Shown piece by piece: positions 1 through 9,900 of a stretch of 64,000 nucleotides of DNA (the stretch's first letter is position 1; each line of letters begins with the position of its first letter). The position numbers and the translations under genes are program-made. The notes beneath the pieces are model-generated. The model did no database searches. It was not told the DNA's origin and saw only the letters and a list, made by a program, of their open reading frames with translations. Source of the DNA: Bin55 sp964511425 (lineage in GTDB: Bacteria; Pseudomonadota; Gammaproteobacteria; Pseudomonadales; Azotimanducaceae); contig CAZEFI010000001.1 in NCBI GenBank assembly GCA_964511425.1, positions 239,906 to 303,905 on the forward strand, in the 5' to 3' direction.

Positions 1-102
1 TTTTTCAATTATTTTATGTCTCAATAAACGTAGGCATCACTTTGTGGGCCGACTTTGTCTATCGCGTTCTTACGCGCGATTTCTGTATGTGAGAGTACGA
101 CC

Positions 103-1908
103 ATGCAAACGTCACACACCGAGTCAAGGCAAATCCAAATAAAGGATTTGATCGACACAGGACAGGAACAGGGTTATCTCACAATTGACGAGATTACCGA
201 GTTCCTCGACGACGACGCGACCCGTGAGAATGTACTCGAAAACGTTCTGAGCTTACTCGTCAGTTCAGAGATTCCCATTCATGGACTTCGCGAAGACTTT
301 GAAGTAACGACAGAGTCACCTGTGGATAACACAGCCGAGTTTGAAAAGGAATCAAATGCTCCGGTAATTGATGTACGCGAAGAGCAGAAAGGCGAAAGTA
401 CTAATATTTCCGTTGCTTACTTACGTGGATTGCGTCAAAGTTCGTTACTAACGCGCGACGAAGAAATCAAGATTGCAATGCGCTATGAGGAAGGTTTGCG
501 TGAAGAAGCGGTCGCCGCAGCACGATTTCCAGGTGTCGTAGAACGGCTACTCACTAAACATGGCAAAGCACGACGAGAACAGAAGCTTAAAGGTGTACTT
601 TTCGGATTTCTAGATCCAGTGCCTAACGTCGAACCCGCGAAGACTACTAGTTCTGATTCAGCACCCAAAGCGAACGGGACTAGAAATAGTCAAATTGATC
701 CCAAAGTCGCTCAAGTGCGATTTTCTGAATTGAGACGTGTCTACGGCAACTTCAAGCGAGCTTTACGTCAAGAAGGTAAAGATTCGAGAAGGCACAAAGG
801 GGCGCAAAAAAGGCTGTGTAATACTTACGCGCGCTTCAAGTTGGTACCAGAATTACGAAAAGAGTTGCATGCGTTACCACAGGAGTTACTTGATAAAGTA
901 CAAAAGCACGAGCGCAGAATTTATCGAATATGTCTCACCAGCGGGTTGCCTAAATCAAGATTAGTGGATCAGACGATATCAGATATGAACTGGATTAATC
1001 AAGAGGTCAGATCTGGTCATCCATGGAGTTCTGAGTTACGAGGTGTACGCGGAAATATCGTGAAATCTCAGAAGTACATCAACAACCTACTTAAAAAGAC
1101 TGGGATCACTCGATCAGAATTGAGCGACATCATTGCGGAAATGAAACTGGGTGCGGAAAAAGCTGCTGCTGCGAAACAAGACATGGTTCGGTCGAATTTG
1201 AGACTTGTGATTTCAATCGCACGAAAGCTATCCAACCGCGGACCGTATCTTTTAGATTTGATTCAAGAAGGAAACATTGGACTTCTCAAAGCTGTAGAGA
1301 AATACGATTACCGACTGGGCTATAAGTTTGCTACGTACGCGACGTGGTGGATTAGACAGGGTGTTTCGCGCTATATCGCAGAAAACGCACAAACCATTAG
1401 GATCCCTGCACATCTTGTGGAAACTATGAAGCGTCTGAATAGATGCCATCGACAATTAGTACAGGAACTCGGGCGTGAGCCGACTATAGAAGAGCTTAGT
1501 GACAAATCTGCAATTAGCCACAAGAAAATACAGCAGATTCAGCGAGTCTGTATAGAAGCAATCTCTATAGATGCACCAGTTCAGCAAGATAGCGACGGTA
1601 CCATTGGGGATTTTCTCGACGATCCTACGACAATTGGACCCGCAGAGAACGCTACGACAGCAAACTTACACGACATCGTTACCGAACTATTGACAGAATT
1701 GAGTCCCGATGAAGCCGAGATACTCCGAATGCGCTTCGGTGTTGGCTTAGCTCGAGAATATTCTCTTGAGGAGATTAAAGAATTGCTCAATGTCACGAAA
1801 GAGCAGATAAGAAAGGTCGAAGCTGCAGCCCTCCGCAAACTACGTAATCCAAAGATGTCAGAGCACCTTCGAGGATTCTTACAAGACAAAAATGGAGAAC
1901 AACGATAG
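103..1908 (+). CDS. rpoD: RNA polymerase primary sigma factor RpoD (sigma-70)
   Basis: Housekeeping sigma factor that directs RNA polymerase to -10/-35 promoters. The first ~60 residues resemble region 1.1 (QEQGYLTIDEI). A long spacer follows, then region 2 (NLRLVISIARK, DLIQEGNIGLLKAVEKYDY, YATWWIRQ, TIRIPAH), region 3 and region 4 (LRMRFGVGL, VTKEQIRKVEAAALRKLR). I chose ATG 103 because the product then starts like other RpoD proteins; the open frame reaches back to a TTG at 55, but those 16 residues have no RpoD character. The product is 601 aa, close to the family norm. Region 1.2 lacks the usual DPVRMYLREMG wording (here SVAYLRGLRQ), and the -35-reading helix has K, E, Q, I, R, K where E. 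coli has R, E, R, I, R, Q, so it is a divergent copy. dnaG often lies upstream of rpoD, but that side is outside the window. Confidence 0.95.
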   Translation: MQTSHTESRQIQIKDLIDTGQEQGYLTIDEITEFLDDDATRENVLENVLSLLVSSEIPIHGLREDFEVTTESPVDNTAEFEKESNAPVIDVREEQKGESTNISVAYLRGLRQSSLLTRDEEIKIAMRYEEGLREEAVAAARFPGVVERLLTKHGKARREQKLKGVLFGFLDPVPNVEPAKTTSSDSAPKANGTRNSQIDPKVAQVRFSELRRVYGNFKRALRQEGKDSRRHKGAQKRLCNTYARFKLVPELRKELHALPQELLDKVQKHERRIYRICLTSGLPKSRLVDQTISDMNWINQEVRSGHPWSSELRGVRGNIVKSQKYINNLLKKTGITRSELSDIIAEMKLGAEKAAAAKQDMVRSNLRLVISIARKLSNRGPYLLDLIQEGNIGLLKAVEKYDYRLGYKFATYATWWIRQGVSRYIAENAQTIRIPAHLVETMKRLNRCHRQLVQELGREPTIEELSDKSAISHKKIQQIQRVCIEAISIDAPVQQDSDGTIGDFLDDPTTIGPAENATTANLHDIVTELLTELSPDEAEILRMRFGVGLAREYSLEEIKELLNVTKEQIRKVEAAALRKLRNPKMSEHLRGFLQDKNGEQR

Positions 1909-2069
1909 TTCGATCGACTAGATTCGTCGTTTGAGTCTTACTTTCGACTAATTGCCGAAAGGCATCTCTCACCATCATATTGACCTCAACTGAGCGAAAT
2001 CACCGCGACGTCAAGGAAACGTGAGCGGACAAGTACATTGTCTGCACAAATAGGGTAAATATGTGGTTA

Positions 2070-2090
2070 TTATGCATTTTGAATGCATAA
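2070..2090. promoter_or_regulatory. 9+9 bp perfect palindrome at the ATPase gene start
   Basis: TTATGCATT and AATGCATAA form perfect arms around a 3-base TTG spacer. The site ends 5 bases before the preferred ATG (2096) of the DUF4143 ATPase gene and overlaps two alternative starts (GTG 2063, ATG 2072). It looks like an operator or a translation-affecting hairpin. The function is inferred from position and symmetry alone. Confidence 0.45.
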
Positions 2091-2095
2091 TATTC

Positions 2096-3331
2096 ATGTA
2101 TGTGCCAGATTTCTATGTAAAACGAACTATAGAACCGGTTCTAGAACGAGCATCTAGAGAATTCCCTGCGGTAGTTCTAACCGGTCCACGTCAGTCGGGG
2201 AAGACTACCGTATTGAAACGTGTTTTCGGTGAATCATGTCACTACACCTCACTTGATCTTCCCGATATCCGTGCTTTCGCGATCGAAGATCCTCGAGGGT
2301 TTCTAGCGACCCATCCAACACCAGTCATTTTGGATGAAATCCAACATGCCCCTCAGTTACTCTCTTACATTAGAGAGGAAATCGACAACAATCGACATAA
2401 ACTGGGGCAGTACATTCTGTCCGGATCTCAGAATGTCCTACTCTCTGACAAAGTGTCGGAGTCCCTCGCCGGACGCGTCGCAATTCTTCGTTTGTTACCG
2501 TTTTCTCGACGAGAGGTTGAAGGCACTCCCGATAGGCCGCTAGCTTGGGAACGAAAAGACTCTAGCGGCGATTCATCTCAGTTTCAGTGTGATCCCAAAA
2601 AAGTGTGGACAGATCTGCTGAGGGGAGGATACCCCGAACTGACCATGAATCCTGATCGGGACGTTTCACTTTGGCATTCGAGTTACATTCAAACCTATTT
2701 AGAGCGTGATGTTCGATCCTTAAGACAGATTGGAGATTTGACACAGTTTCAGACTTTTCTGACCACACTCGCAGCCCGTAGTACACAACTAGTGAATTTG
2801 ACAGATATCGCGCGCGACCTTGGTGTCGCTGTAAATTCGATTAAAGCATGGTTGTCAGTACTCGAAGCTAGCTACCAAGTTATGATCCTCCGCCCCTACC
2901 ATGTGAACATCGGAAAACGGCTGGTCAAAACTCCGAAAGTGTATTTTTCTGATGTCGGTACGTTGTGTTATTTAGCTGGTTTGAAAAATCCCGAGCACGC
3001 GTTTGCCGGGCCGATGGGTGGTGCTATCTTGGAAACAGCAGTCCTGTCAGAACTAGTACGTACGATCACACATCAAGGCCGTATTCCTCGAGTGTATTTC
3101 TGGAGAACTATAGCAGGTCGAGAGATAGACTTTATCGTCGAATCTGACGTAGGTCTAGTGCCCATCGAAGTGAAACTGTCCGCGACGCCCCGCCACGCAA
3201 TGGCGTCGAATATCACAAAGTTCCAACGTGACTTGCCGGATACGTCTACACAAGGATTTGTCGTGCATCCGGGTAGTGTTCAGTCGCCGCTTGCACAGGG
3301 CGTTAGGTCATTGCCCTTTTTACTTATGTAG
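2096..3331 (+). CDS. AAA family ATPase with DUF4143 domain
   Basis: ATP-binding protein of the AAA_14/DUF4143 family. A Walker A motif (TGPRQSGKTT) lies near residue 30 and a Walker B-like segment (PVILDEIQ) near residue 80. The C-terminal DUF4143 region carries a PD-(D/E)xK-like pattern (EIDFIVES then PIEVKLS) near residue 350. Family members are common, often mobile, and of unsettled cellular role. ATG 2096 (MYVPDFYVKR) fits homologues that begin just before the RxIEPxL segment; the frame is open back to GTG 2063. The gene stands alone between rpoD and the convergent glyS, with a palindrome over its start region that suggests autoregulation (inference). Confidence 0.85.
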   Translation: MYVPDFYVKRTIEPVLERASREFPAVVLTGPRQSGKTTVLKRVFGESCHYTSLDLPDIRAFAIEDPRGFLATHPTPVILDEIQHAPQLLSYIREEIDNNRHKLGQYILSGSQNVLLSDKVSESLAGRVAILRLLPFSRREVEGTPDRPLAWERKDSSGDSSQFQCDPKKVWTDLLRGGYPELTMNPDRDVSLWHSSYIQTYLERDVRSLRQIGDLTQFQTFLTTLAARSTQLVNLTDIARDLGVAVNSIKAWLSVLEASYQVMILRPYHVNIGKRLVKTPKVYFSDVGTLCYLAGLKNPEHAFAGPMGGAILETAVLSELVRTITHQGRIPRVYFWRTIAGREIDFIVESDVGLVPIEVKLSATPRHAMASNITKFQRDLPDTSTQGFVVHPGSVQSPLAQGVRSLPFLLM

Positions 3332-3411
3332 ACGGGAATAAAGATAACACACACTTACATTCTCTCCTGATGTAAGAAGAGGTTGTGGACTGATCGGCAA
3401 CGACGTTTGAC

Positions 3412-4779
3412 TTAAGGATCGGTCTGAATTACGTCCGTTACGTACGACCCTAATTCTTGAATATCTACTCGCTGTTGCTGCATGGTGTCTCTGTCCCGTA
3501 CGGTGACCGTGTTGTCGTCCAAGGTCTCAAAGTCCACTGTCACACACAGCGGTGTACCAGCTTCGTCGTGCTTCCTATAACTCTTACCGATGTTTCCTGT
3601 GTTCTCAAAGAACATCCGCCCCAGTTTTAGCTGCTGTAATTGTCGTACGATTTCACGAGCAACCCCCACAATACCGTCGTGATTTTTCTTCAACGGAATC
3701 ACTGCGACTTTGATCGGCGACAAATGGGGTCTCAATCGCAGTACCGTACGTTCTGACCCATTGTCTAATTGCTCGACTTCGTAAGCTTCGTTTAAAACAG
3801 CAAGAACTCCACGGTCTACTCCGGCGGAAGGTTCTATCACGTAGGGTACAAACCAGCTATTGTTGTCACGATCATGCAAGGCTAACCTAGTTGTCGAGTC
3901 TGGATTGACCTCCACTTTCGCTTGAATGTTAAGTTCGCTCTGTTGCTTGGTATGCGAACCTAAGTCAAAGTCGGTTCGATTCGCTATTCCTTCAAGTTCT
4001 TCCACTCCATGCGGAAACGGGTACATGAGATCAATGGTCGCTTTGGAGTAGTGCGACAATTCCGAATCGGGAACTTCATAGAGGGACAACCGCTCACGTC
4101 CGACTCCCTGCTTGGTCCACCATTTCAATCGTTCCTCGACCCAACGGCGATGCCAGTCTTCATCCGTACCTGACTTTACAAAATATTCCAATTCCATGAT
4201 TTCCAATTCTCGAACCCGGAAAATGAAGTTCCTTGGTGTAATTTCATTGCGAAATGCCTTACCTATTTGCGCGATGCCGAAGGGTACCGTTCGTGCTGTA
4301 GCATCAATGATGTTCTTGAAATTTGCAAATATGTGCTGTGCAGTCTCTGGCCGGAGATATGCAAAGCTGCTCGAATCTTCGACCGGACCGACATTGGTTT
4401 TGAACATAAGGTTAAACGGTCGTGGTTCGGTGAGTTCCGTAGAGCCGCAATGGGGACACTTGTTCGCTGAAATAGTGTCGAACCGACTGCGTCGTTTGCA
4501 TACTCGGCAATCAACGAGCGGATCTGTGAACGTCGCTTCATGACCTGAGTATTGCAGTACTTTCTGGTGAGTCAAGATTGATGCATCGATCCCCTCAACA
4601 TCATCACGCTCGTAAACCATAGCTTGCCACCAAGCTGTCTTGAAATTGTTTTTGAGTTCAACACCTAGTGGGCCGTAGTCATAGATACCTTGAAGGCCAC
4701 CGTAAAGCTCGCTGGATTGGAAAATAAACCCACGACGTTTACACAAACTCGTGAGTTCTTCCATAGTCTTTGCAGTCAT
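3412..4779 (-). CDS. glyS: Glycyl-tRNA synthetase, alpha2 homodimeric type
   Basis: Class II aminoacyl-tRNA synthetase that charges tRNA-Gly. Visible are the N-terminal family signature (GFIFQSSELYGGLQGIYDYG), a Cys4 zinc site (CRVCKRR and CPHCGS, residues ~93-115), motif 2 (FRNEITPRNFIFRVRE), motif 3 (AGVDRGVLAVL) and a C-terminal anticodon-binding domain. At 455 aa it is the complete single-chain form used by Archaea, eukaryotes and many Gram-positives. Most Gammaproteobacteria have the unrelated alpha2beta2 glyQ/glyS enzyme instead. It is the last gene of the minus-strand run, 124 bases after rmuC. Confidence 0.95.
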   Translation of the reverse strand: MTAKTMEELTSLCKRRGFIFQSSELYGGLQGIYDYGPLGVELKNNFKTAWWQAMVYERDDVEGIDASILTHQKVLQYSGHEATFTDPLVDCRVCKRRSRFDTISANKCPHCGSTELTEPRPFNLMFKTNVGPVEDSSSFAYLRPETAQHIFANFKNIIDATARTVPFGIAQIGKAFRNEITPRNFIFRVRELEIMELEYFVKSGTDEDWHRRWVEERLKWWTKQGVGRERLSLYEVPDSELSHYSKATIDLMYPFPHGVEELEGIANRTDFDLGSHTKQQSELNIQAKVEVNPDSTTRLALHDRDNNSWFVPYVIEPSAGVDRGVLAVLNEAYEVEQLDNGSERTVLRLRPHLSPIKVAVIPLKKNHDGIVGVAREIVRQLQQLKLGRMFFENTGNIGKSYRKHDEAGTPLCVTVDFETLDDNTVTVRDRDTMQQQRVDIQELGSYVTDVIQTDP

Positions 4780-4903
4780 TTATTTAACAAACAGTTCTGG
4801 TTGATGTATGTGTTTGAGACGAGATTGTAAGTAGCGTTGCGAATGCTTAGTTCTGGCCCGGCATTTGTTTCTTCAAACAAAGCACGCGAGAAATCGCGAT
4901 GTT

Positions 4904-5857
4904 CTAACCTAAGTCTTGCACCTTCGAGATTGAAGCGACAATTTTCTTACCAGATGTGTTCAAGTCGTTCAAATCTCTTTGTGTTTGGTGGAAGTGCTGA
5001 CCTAACTTGGTAAGTCTTTCATTGAATCTATTCACGTCTTCAGCAATGATTCTCAACCGAGTACGAATCTCGTCAGTACGCTTACGGATATCGACATCGC
5101 GAAAGATTGAACGAAGGGTAATTACCGTCGCCATCATCGTAGATGGACTCACGATGTAGACTCGATATTTCTGTGATTCTTGAATAATCTCTGGTAGTTC
5201 CGCATGAATCATGGAATAAACAGCTTCCGAGGGTAAAAACATCAGAGCGCAGTCAGCAGTCATTCCTTCGATGATATATTTCTCGCTGATGACTTTAAGA
5301 TGACCTCTAAGACTCGCCAGTAATTCTCTTTTCGCTTGTTTTTGACTTGGTTCGTCCTTTGCTTGGCGATAGGCAATAAAACTCTCCAAAGGAAATTTCG
5401 AATCGATCGCTAGATGTCCAGTTGGTTCGGGCATTTTCAACAAACAATCTACCCGCGTCGTACCTTCGCGTTCAGTGTTGTCTAACGTGACCTGAAAGTC
5501 GTAAAAATCTGCTGGAAGTGCATCTTTAACTATATCCATCAATTGGGTTTCACCGACGTGCCCACGCGCTTGCTTATTGGTCATGAGATCGTTCAAAGTT
5601 TGTAAACCCTGAGAAAGATCATGAATACTTCTTTGCGACTCGAGAATTTTTCCAAGAGACTGTTGCACCACTTGTAGATGCGATACTGTTTGGTGTAAGT
5701 TTCCGGAGAAGCGCTCGTCGAGTGTCCGAGACTGGGTTTGTTCAAGTTCTCGCAGTCGGTCAGTGAGTTGACGTGAGTCCCGGCGAAGCATGATTACGAT
5801 GCTTACCGACACGGCTACTACGACTACTACTACAACGATACTAAGCCAAATTTCCAT
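4904..5857 (-). CDS. rmuC: DNA recombination protein RmuC
   Basis: RmuC family protein, linked in E. coli to limiting inversion at short repeats. Residues ~5-25 form one membrane helix rich in valine. A coiled coil follows to about residue 95. The core then carries the family segments GHVGETQLMDIVKD, VDCLLKMPE and AIDSKFPLESF, the last being the presumed nuclease-like motif. The length of 317 aa is on the short side for the family, with little beyond the core. It lies 35 bases after the ankyrin gene, probably in one transcript. Confidence 0.92.
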   Translation of the reverse strand: MEIWLSIVVVVVVVAVSVSIVIMLRRDSRQLTDRLRELEQTQSRTLDERFSGNLHQTVSHLQVVQQSLGKILESQRSIHDLSQGLQTLNDLMTNKQARGHVGETQLMDIVKDALPADFYDFQVTLDNTEREGTTRVDCLLKMPEPTGHLAIDSKFPLESFIAYRQAKDEPSQKQAKRELLASLRGHLKVISEKYIIEGMTADCALMFLPSEAVYSMIHAELPEIIQESQKYRVYIVSPSTMMATVITLRSIFRDVDIRKRTDEIRTRLRIIAEDVNRFNERLTKLGQHFHQTQRDLNDLNTSGKKIVASISKVQDLG

Positions 5858-5892
5858 ATTTTTCTTGGCAGATGATACCGTGCTGATCAGAT

Positions 5893-6900
5893 CTAGTCTG
5901 AATCTTCATGACCGTTAGTTTCTAGTGATTCTTTATGAGCAACGACGAGATTTTTTATTCTCCTCCGGTTTTCTTTGAGTTCTGCTTCGTCAAGTGATAA
6001 CCCTATCAATGTGGCTATTCCGTTGGTAAAACCCCAATCTAATTGAAGAGCCGCGTTCAAATCCGTACCGAGATAATTGATCGTAAAAGTGTCGGCTTTA
6101 TTCTCCAATAGAACTTTCGCTATTTCTTCGTATCCGAACATAGCTGCTACAAAGAGTGATGTCGAACCAACAGCGTCTCGGGACTCAATGTCCGCACCGG
6201 CTTGCAAGAGATACTTCACAATCTCCACATGTCCCAGAGCAGTAGCCGCAACGAGTATCGGGCTCCCTTCATCCGTAACTAGCGTCGAAATGTCATCGAC
6301 ATCCTCGAGGTGACTCTTGACGTAATCTAGCCGATTGAGAGCTAAAGCAACCCAAACGTCGTCCTTCGCGGCTCGTTCCCGCGCCTGCACCAAAATTGGA
6401 CGTACTTGCTTGCGACCCGATTCAATTGTTTTTTGTGAAACACCTAATTGGAAAACTTCATTCGCGTAGTAGTTTGTCAACTCCCAATTGATCTTGAGTG
6501 CGTCGAGCACATCTTCTCCAATAACATTGCGACGAAACAAATCAGCACCACCCGCGAGTAGTGCTTTAACGGTGTCCTCCGCACCCAGAAATGATGCGAC
6601 CATGAGGCAAGTATTCCCGACGGAATCCGTGCCATTTACATCTGCACCGTTTTCTAACAAGAACTCAATAACTTCAGGTTTACGATGTAATGTTGCATGC
6701 ATGAGCGGAAGTCGTTGGTCCGATTCTCGACCTGCATTCAGACCAATACCATGTTCTAAAAATTCTTCAATCGCTTTGAGATTCTCAGATTCGATCGCAT
6801 CCCAAATGTTTTCTGATGCAATACTTGTACAAGATAGCATGCACGATCCTATACAGAACAGGACCACGCGAACTATGTGCTTGATCCAGTCAAAGATCAT
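5893..6900 (-). CDS. Exported ankyrin-repeat protein
   Basis: A 335-aa protein with an N-terminal signal peptide containing several cysteines (CIGSCMLSCTS), so it may be a lipoprotein. It then has at least two sets of ankyrin repeats: residues ~35-130 (LPLMHATLHRKPEVIEFLLENGADVN and neighbours) and ~205-290 (ILVAATALGHVEIVKYLLQAGADIE). The two halves share the layout repeat-repeat-V/LGxDxxxAL, which suggests an internal duplication. Its ATG overlaps the stop of the upstream SNF2 gene (ATGA), so the two are translationally coupled. No specific partner can be read from the sequence. Confidence 0.8.
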   Translation of the reverse strand: MIFDWIKHIVRVVLFCIGSCMLSCTSIASENIWDAIESENLKAIEEFLEHGIGLNAGRESDQRLPLMHATLHRKPEVIEFLLENGADVNGTDSVGNTCLMVASFLGAEDTVKALLAGGADLFRRNVIGEDVLDALKINWELTNYYANEVFQLGVSQKTIESGRKQVRPILVQARERAAKDDVWVALALNRLDYVKSHLEDVDDISTLVTDEGSPILVAATALGHVEIVKYLLQAGADIESRDAVGSTSLFVAAMFGYEEIAKVLLENKADTFTINYLGTDLNAALQLDWGFTNGIATLIGLSLDEAELKENRRRIKNLVVAHKESLETNGHEDSD

Positions 6901-9900
6901 CGAAGTTCCACAATCTCTCGAATCTCTTCGGTAGACATCTCAGTAATCGAGATTTCACCATCTGCCACAGTCATCTCAGCTAGTGCTTTTTTCTCCACTA
7001 TCATCTCGTTGATTCTTTCCTCAAAGGTGTTTTCCGTAATCAATCGATGGACTAACACATTCTTCGTCTGACCAATACGGAATGCCCGATCGGTTGCTTG
7101 GTTCTCGACAGCTGGATTCCACCACAAGTCGTAATGAATCACTTGATTCGCCGCAGTCAAGTTCACTCCGGTACCTCCAGCCTTAAGCGAAAGCACCATC
7201 GCACGCGATTTGCTATCGTTCTGAAAGGACTCAATCATTTTATCGCGCAACTTGCGGGACACCCCTCCATGTAAGAATGCGGGTTCAAACTCAAACTCAG
7301 CTTCGACGCAGGTCACTAGTTGCTCGCCCATCTTGGCAAACTGAGTGAAAATGAGGACTTTTTCGTCAGCATCTAGAGCTTCACCGAGAATGTCGACGAA
7401 CAACGAAAGTTTGCCAGACTCCTCAGTTGAAGTATAGTCCCGCTTTAAAAAGTGACTAGGCGAATTGCATATCTGTTTCAATCGAAGCATCAGATTGAGC
7501 ACACTGGCGTTGCGTTTAATTTTTGATTCTGCTTCATCGATTTTGTGCATCGTATCATCGACGGTTTTCTGATAGAGTGCTGCTTGTTCAGTAGTCAGTG
7601 AACAGAAGCGATTGGATTCAATCTTGTCCGGTAAATCACTGATAATTGATTTATCACTTTTGACTCGCCGAAGTATGAACGGTGCGGTAACTTTTCGGAA
7701 AGATTCCAGCGTTTCTTGACTTCGATCTAGCTCTATAGGTCGTGCAAATGAATTGGTAAACTTGTTTCGTGATCCGAGGTAACGCGGCATCGCGAAGTCA
7801 AAAATACTCCAATAATCAAGCAGTCGATTTTCGACCGGAGTCCCACTCAATGCAATTTTGAATGCAGCAGAAATTTGTTTAACAGCTTTGGTCTGCTGTG
7901 CATCTGGATTCTTAATGTTCTGGGCTTCATCAATAACGAGCGTGGGGAAGGGGTTCTTTTTCAATTCATCTACGTCGCTGCGAATTACGCCGTAGCTAGT
8001 AAGGATTACGTCGCTTTGAAGTTGCGCCGCTTCGCGCGCAGTTCCGTGATAGACCTTCACGTTGAGCGACGGTGCAAATCTCTCAATCTCTTTGCGCCAG
8101 TTCGTCAGTACAGAAGTCGGCGCGACCACGAGAGCACCGGAGTCTTTTAACTCACCCTTCGCCTTTTGATGAAGCAAGAAACAGATCACTTGAATGGTCT
8201 TACCTAATCCCATGTCATCAGCGAGCAAAGAGCCAAAGCCAAACGTGGCATTCTTGACCAGCCACTGAAAACCAACACGTTGGTATGCTCGTAACGTACC
8301 ACACAACTCTTGAGGAATCTCCACTGGGTCGATTTGCATGATGGAAGATAACAACTCATTGAATGAATCATCCAACTCAACGTCTGCCTCATCAAACTCC
8401 TCGGCTAAGCCGGCCCGAAGAATGTCCATCGAAGACATCGAATTTGGTAGTTCGCCCAATCTAGCCGCTAAATCATCTGCTTGATCCGAATCAATGAATA
8501 CATACTCTCCGTTGATCTGAACGAGTCCTTGGGCAGACTCCACTAATCGTAAGAAGTCGGCTTGCGACACTTTGGTATCTCCCAACGCTACCTGCCAATC
8601 AAATGCAACGATATCGTTAAGTTGCAAATAACTCTTGACTTCCTGTTTAGACTTCCGCGAAACACGGACCGACAACTTGGGACGTAAGAGCCGATCAAGA
8701 CTCTTGGGGAGGATCAAATGTACCCCGAGGAGCCTTAGTACTGGCAACACTTGGAGCAATATCGGTGTAAAGTCAGCAAACGTGTACGAACGGACATCCT
8801 CGCCTCCTCCTGCTGAGCTCTGTAGTAGAACGGAAAGGTCCGGAAAATAGGTACTAAGAAAAGCTAGATCACTCAGAATGCGTGGGCCATCCGGTATAGT
8901 TGTTGCTTCGGCTCCAATTTCAGCGAGGGAATAAACTTTCTTATCGCGTTCTACTTTGAAGGTGACACCTAGAAGTAGATCGGTCGAAATTTGTAGTCCC
9001 TCCCGCGCGAGTTCGTGTCGTACCAAACTTCGATCCTGTGGAATGAGTTCCTGTATGAACATCAGTACTCGATGTTGTCGATCGCGAAAAGACAGGCAAT
9101 TCAGCCATCGTTGGACTACTTGGGGAGTGTCTCTGGTTCCAAACCACTCAAATTTGTGTCGAGTTCCAGTAAAGAACCACATTTGCACGGCGTCTTCGTG
9201 GTCATCCCGGGGCGCGAAGTGGAACGCTAAGCTAATGAAGTGGGTTAATAATAGATTCAGTATTCCATCAACTTGTTGCTTCGGATCAATAGAACGGTGG
9301 TCCTCGCTTTGTTCGGATCGCAACATATCAACGGGACAGAGCTCGTAGAGCTGTGCTAAGATTTCGGTGATCGCACCATCGATTGTCGCTGCCTCCCACC
9401 GAATGGTAGACTCCCCACTTGGATATGCGACCACACGCGGTACGAATGCTTGCTGTGCTAATAGTTTCAAAGCAACACGAAACACGATGTACCAATACAC
9501 CGCGTGTGCATCCCCTTCGTTTACAGATTGCAATCCATGTGTGCGTAAGCGAAAAAGATCTTCAATCCAGTCATGTTGCCATTTATGTATTACCTCTCCC
9601 GAGGCATCGACGGAACTGACAAATGTGCCAAAAGTGTCGACATAGACCGTATGTCCTAGGTAGTCTCTGACATCAATTGCATCATCTCGCAGACCTGGTT
9701 CCAATCGCGCTACGCGTAAACTAGTGCGAGCGTATTGACTCTTCAAAATTTCGCGGAAATCTTTCTCGTGAAACAGTGGCCGTTCTTGCAATAAAGTGAA
9801 TAGTCTTTCGCCCAATTCTGGGATTGCAGAAAGATCCAGATCTAGCAAAGGTAATGGGGATTGTCTTGGTTCTAACGAAATTTCACTGGTAACCGGTTGT

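Noticed and set aside
4112..4543. A 143-aa ORF antisense to glyS
   Set aside because: Shadow of conserved GlyRS coding sequence; no ribosome site and no family.
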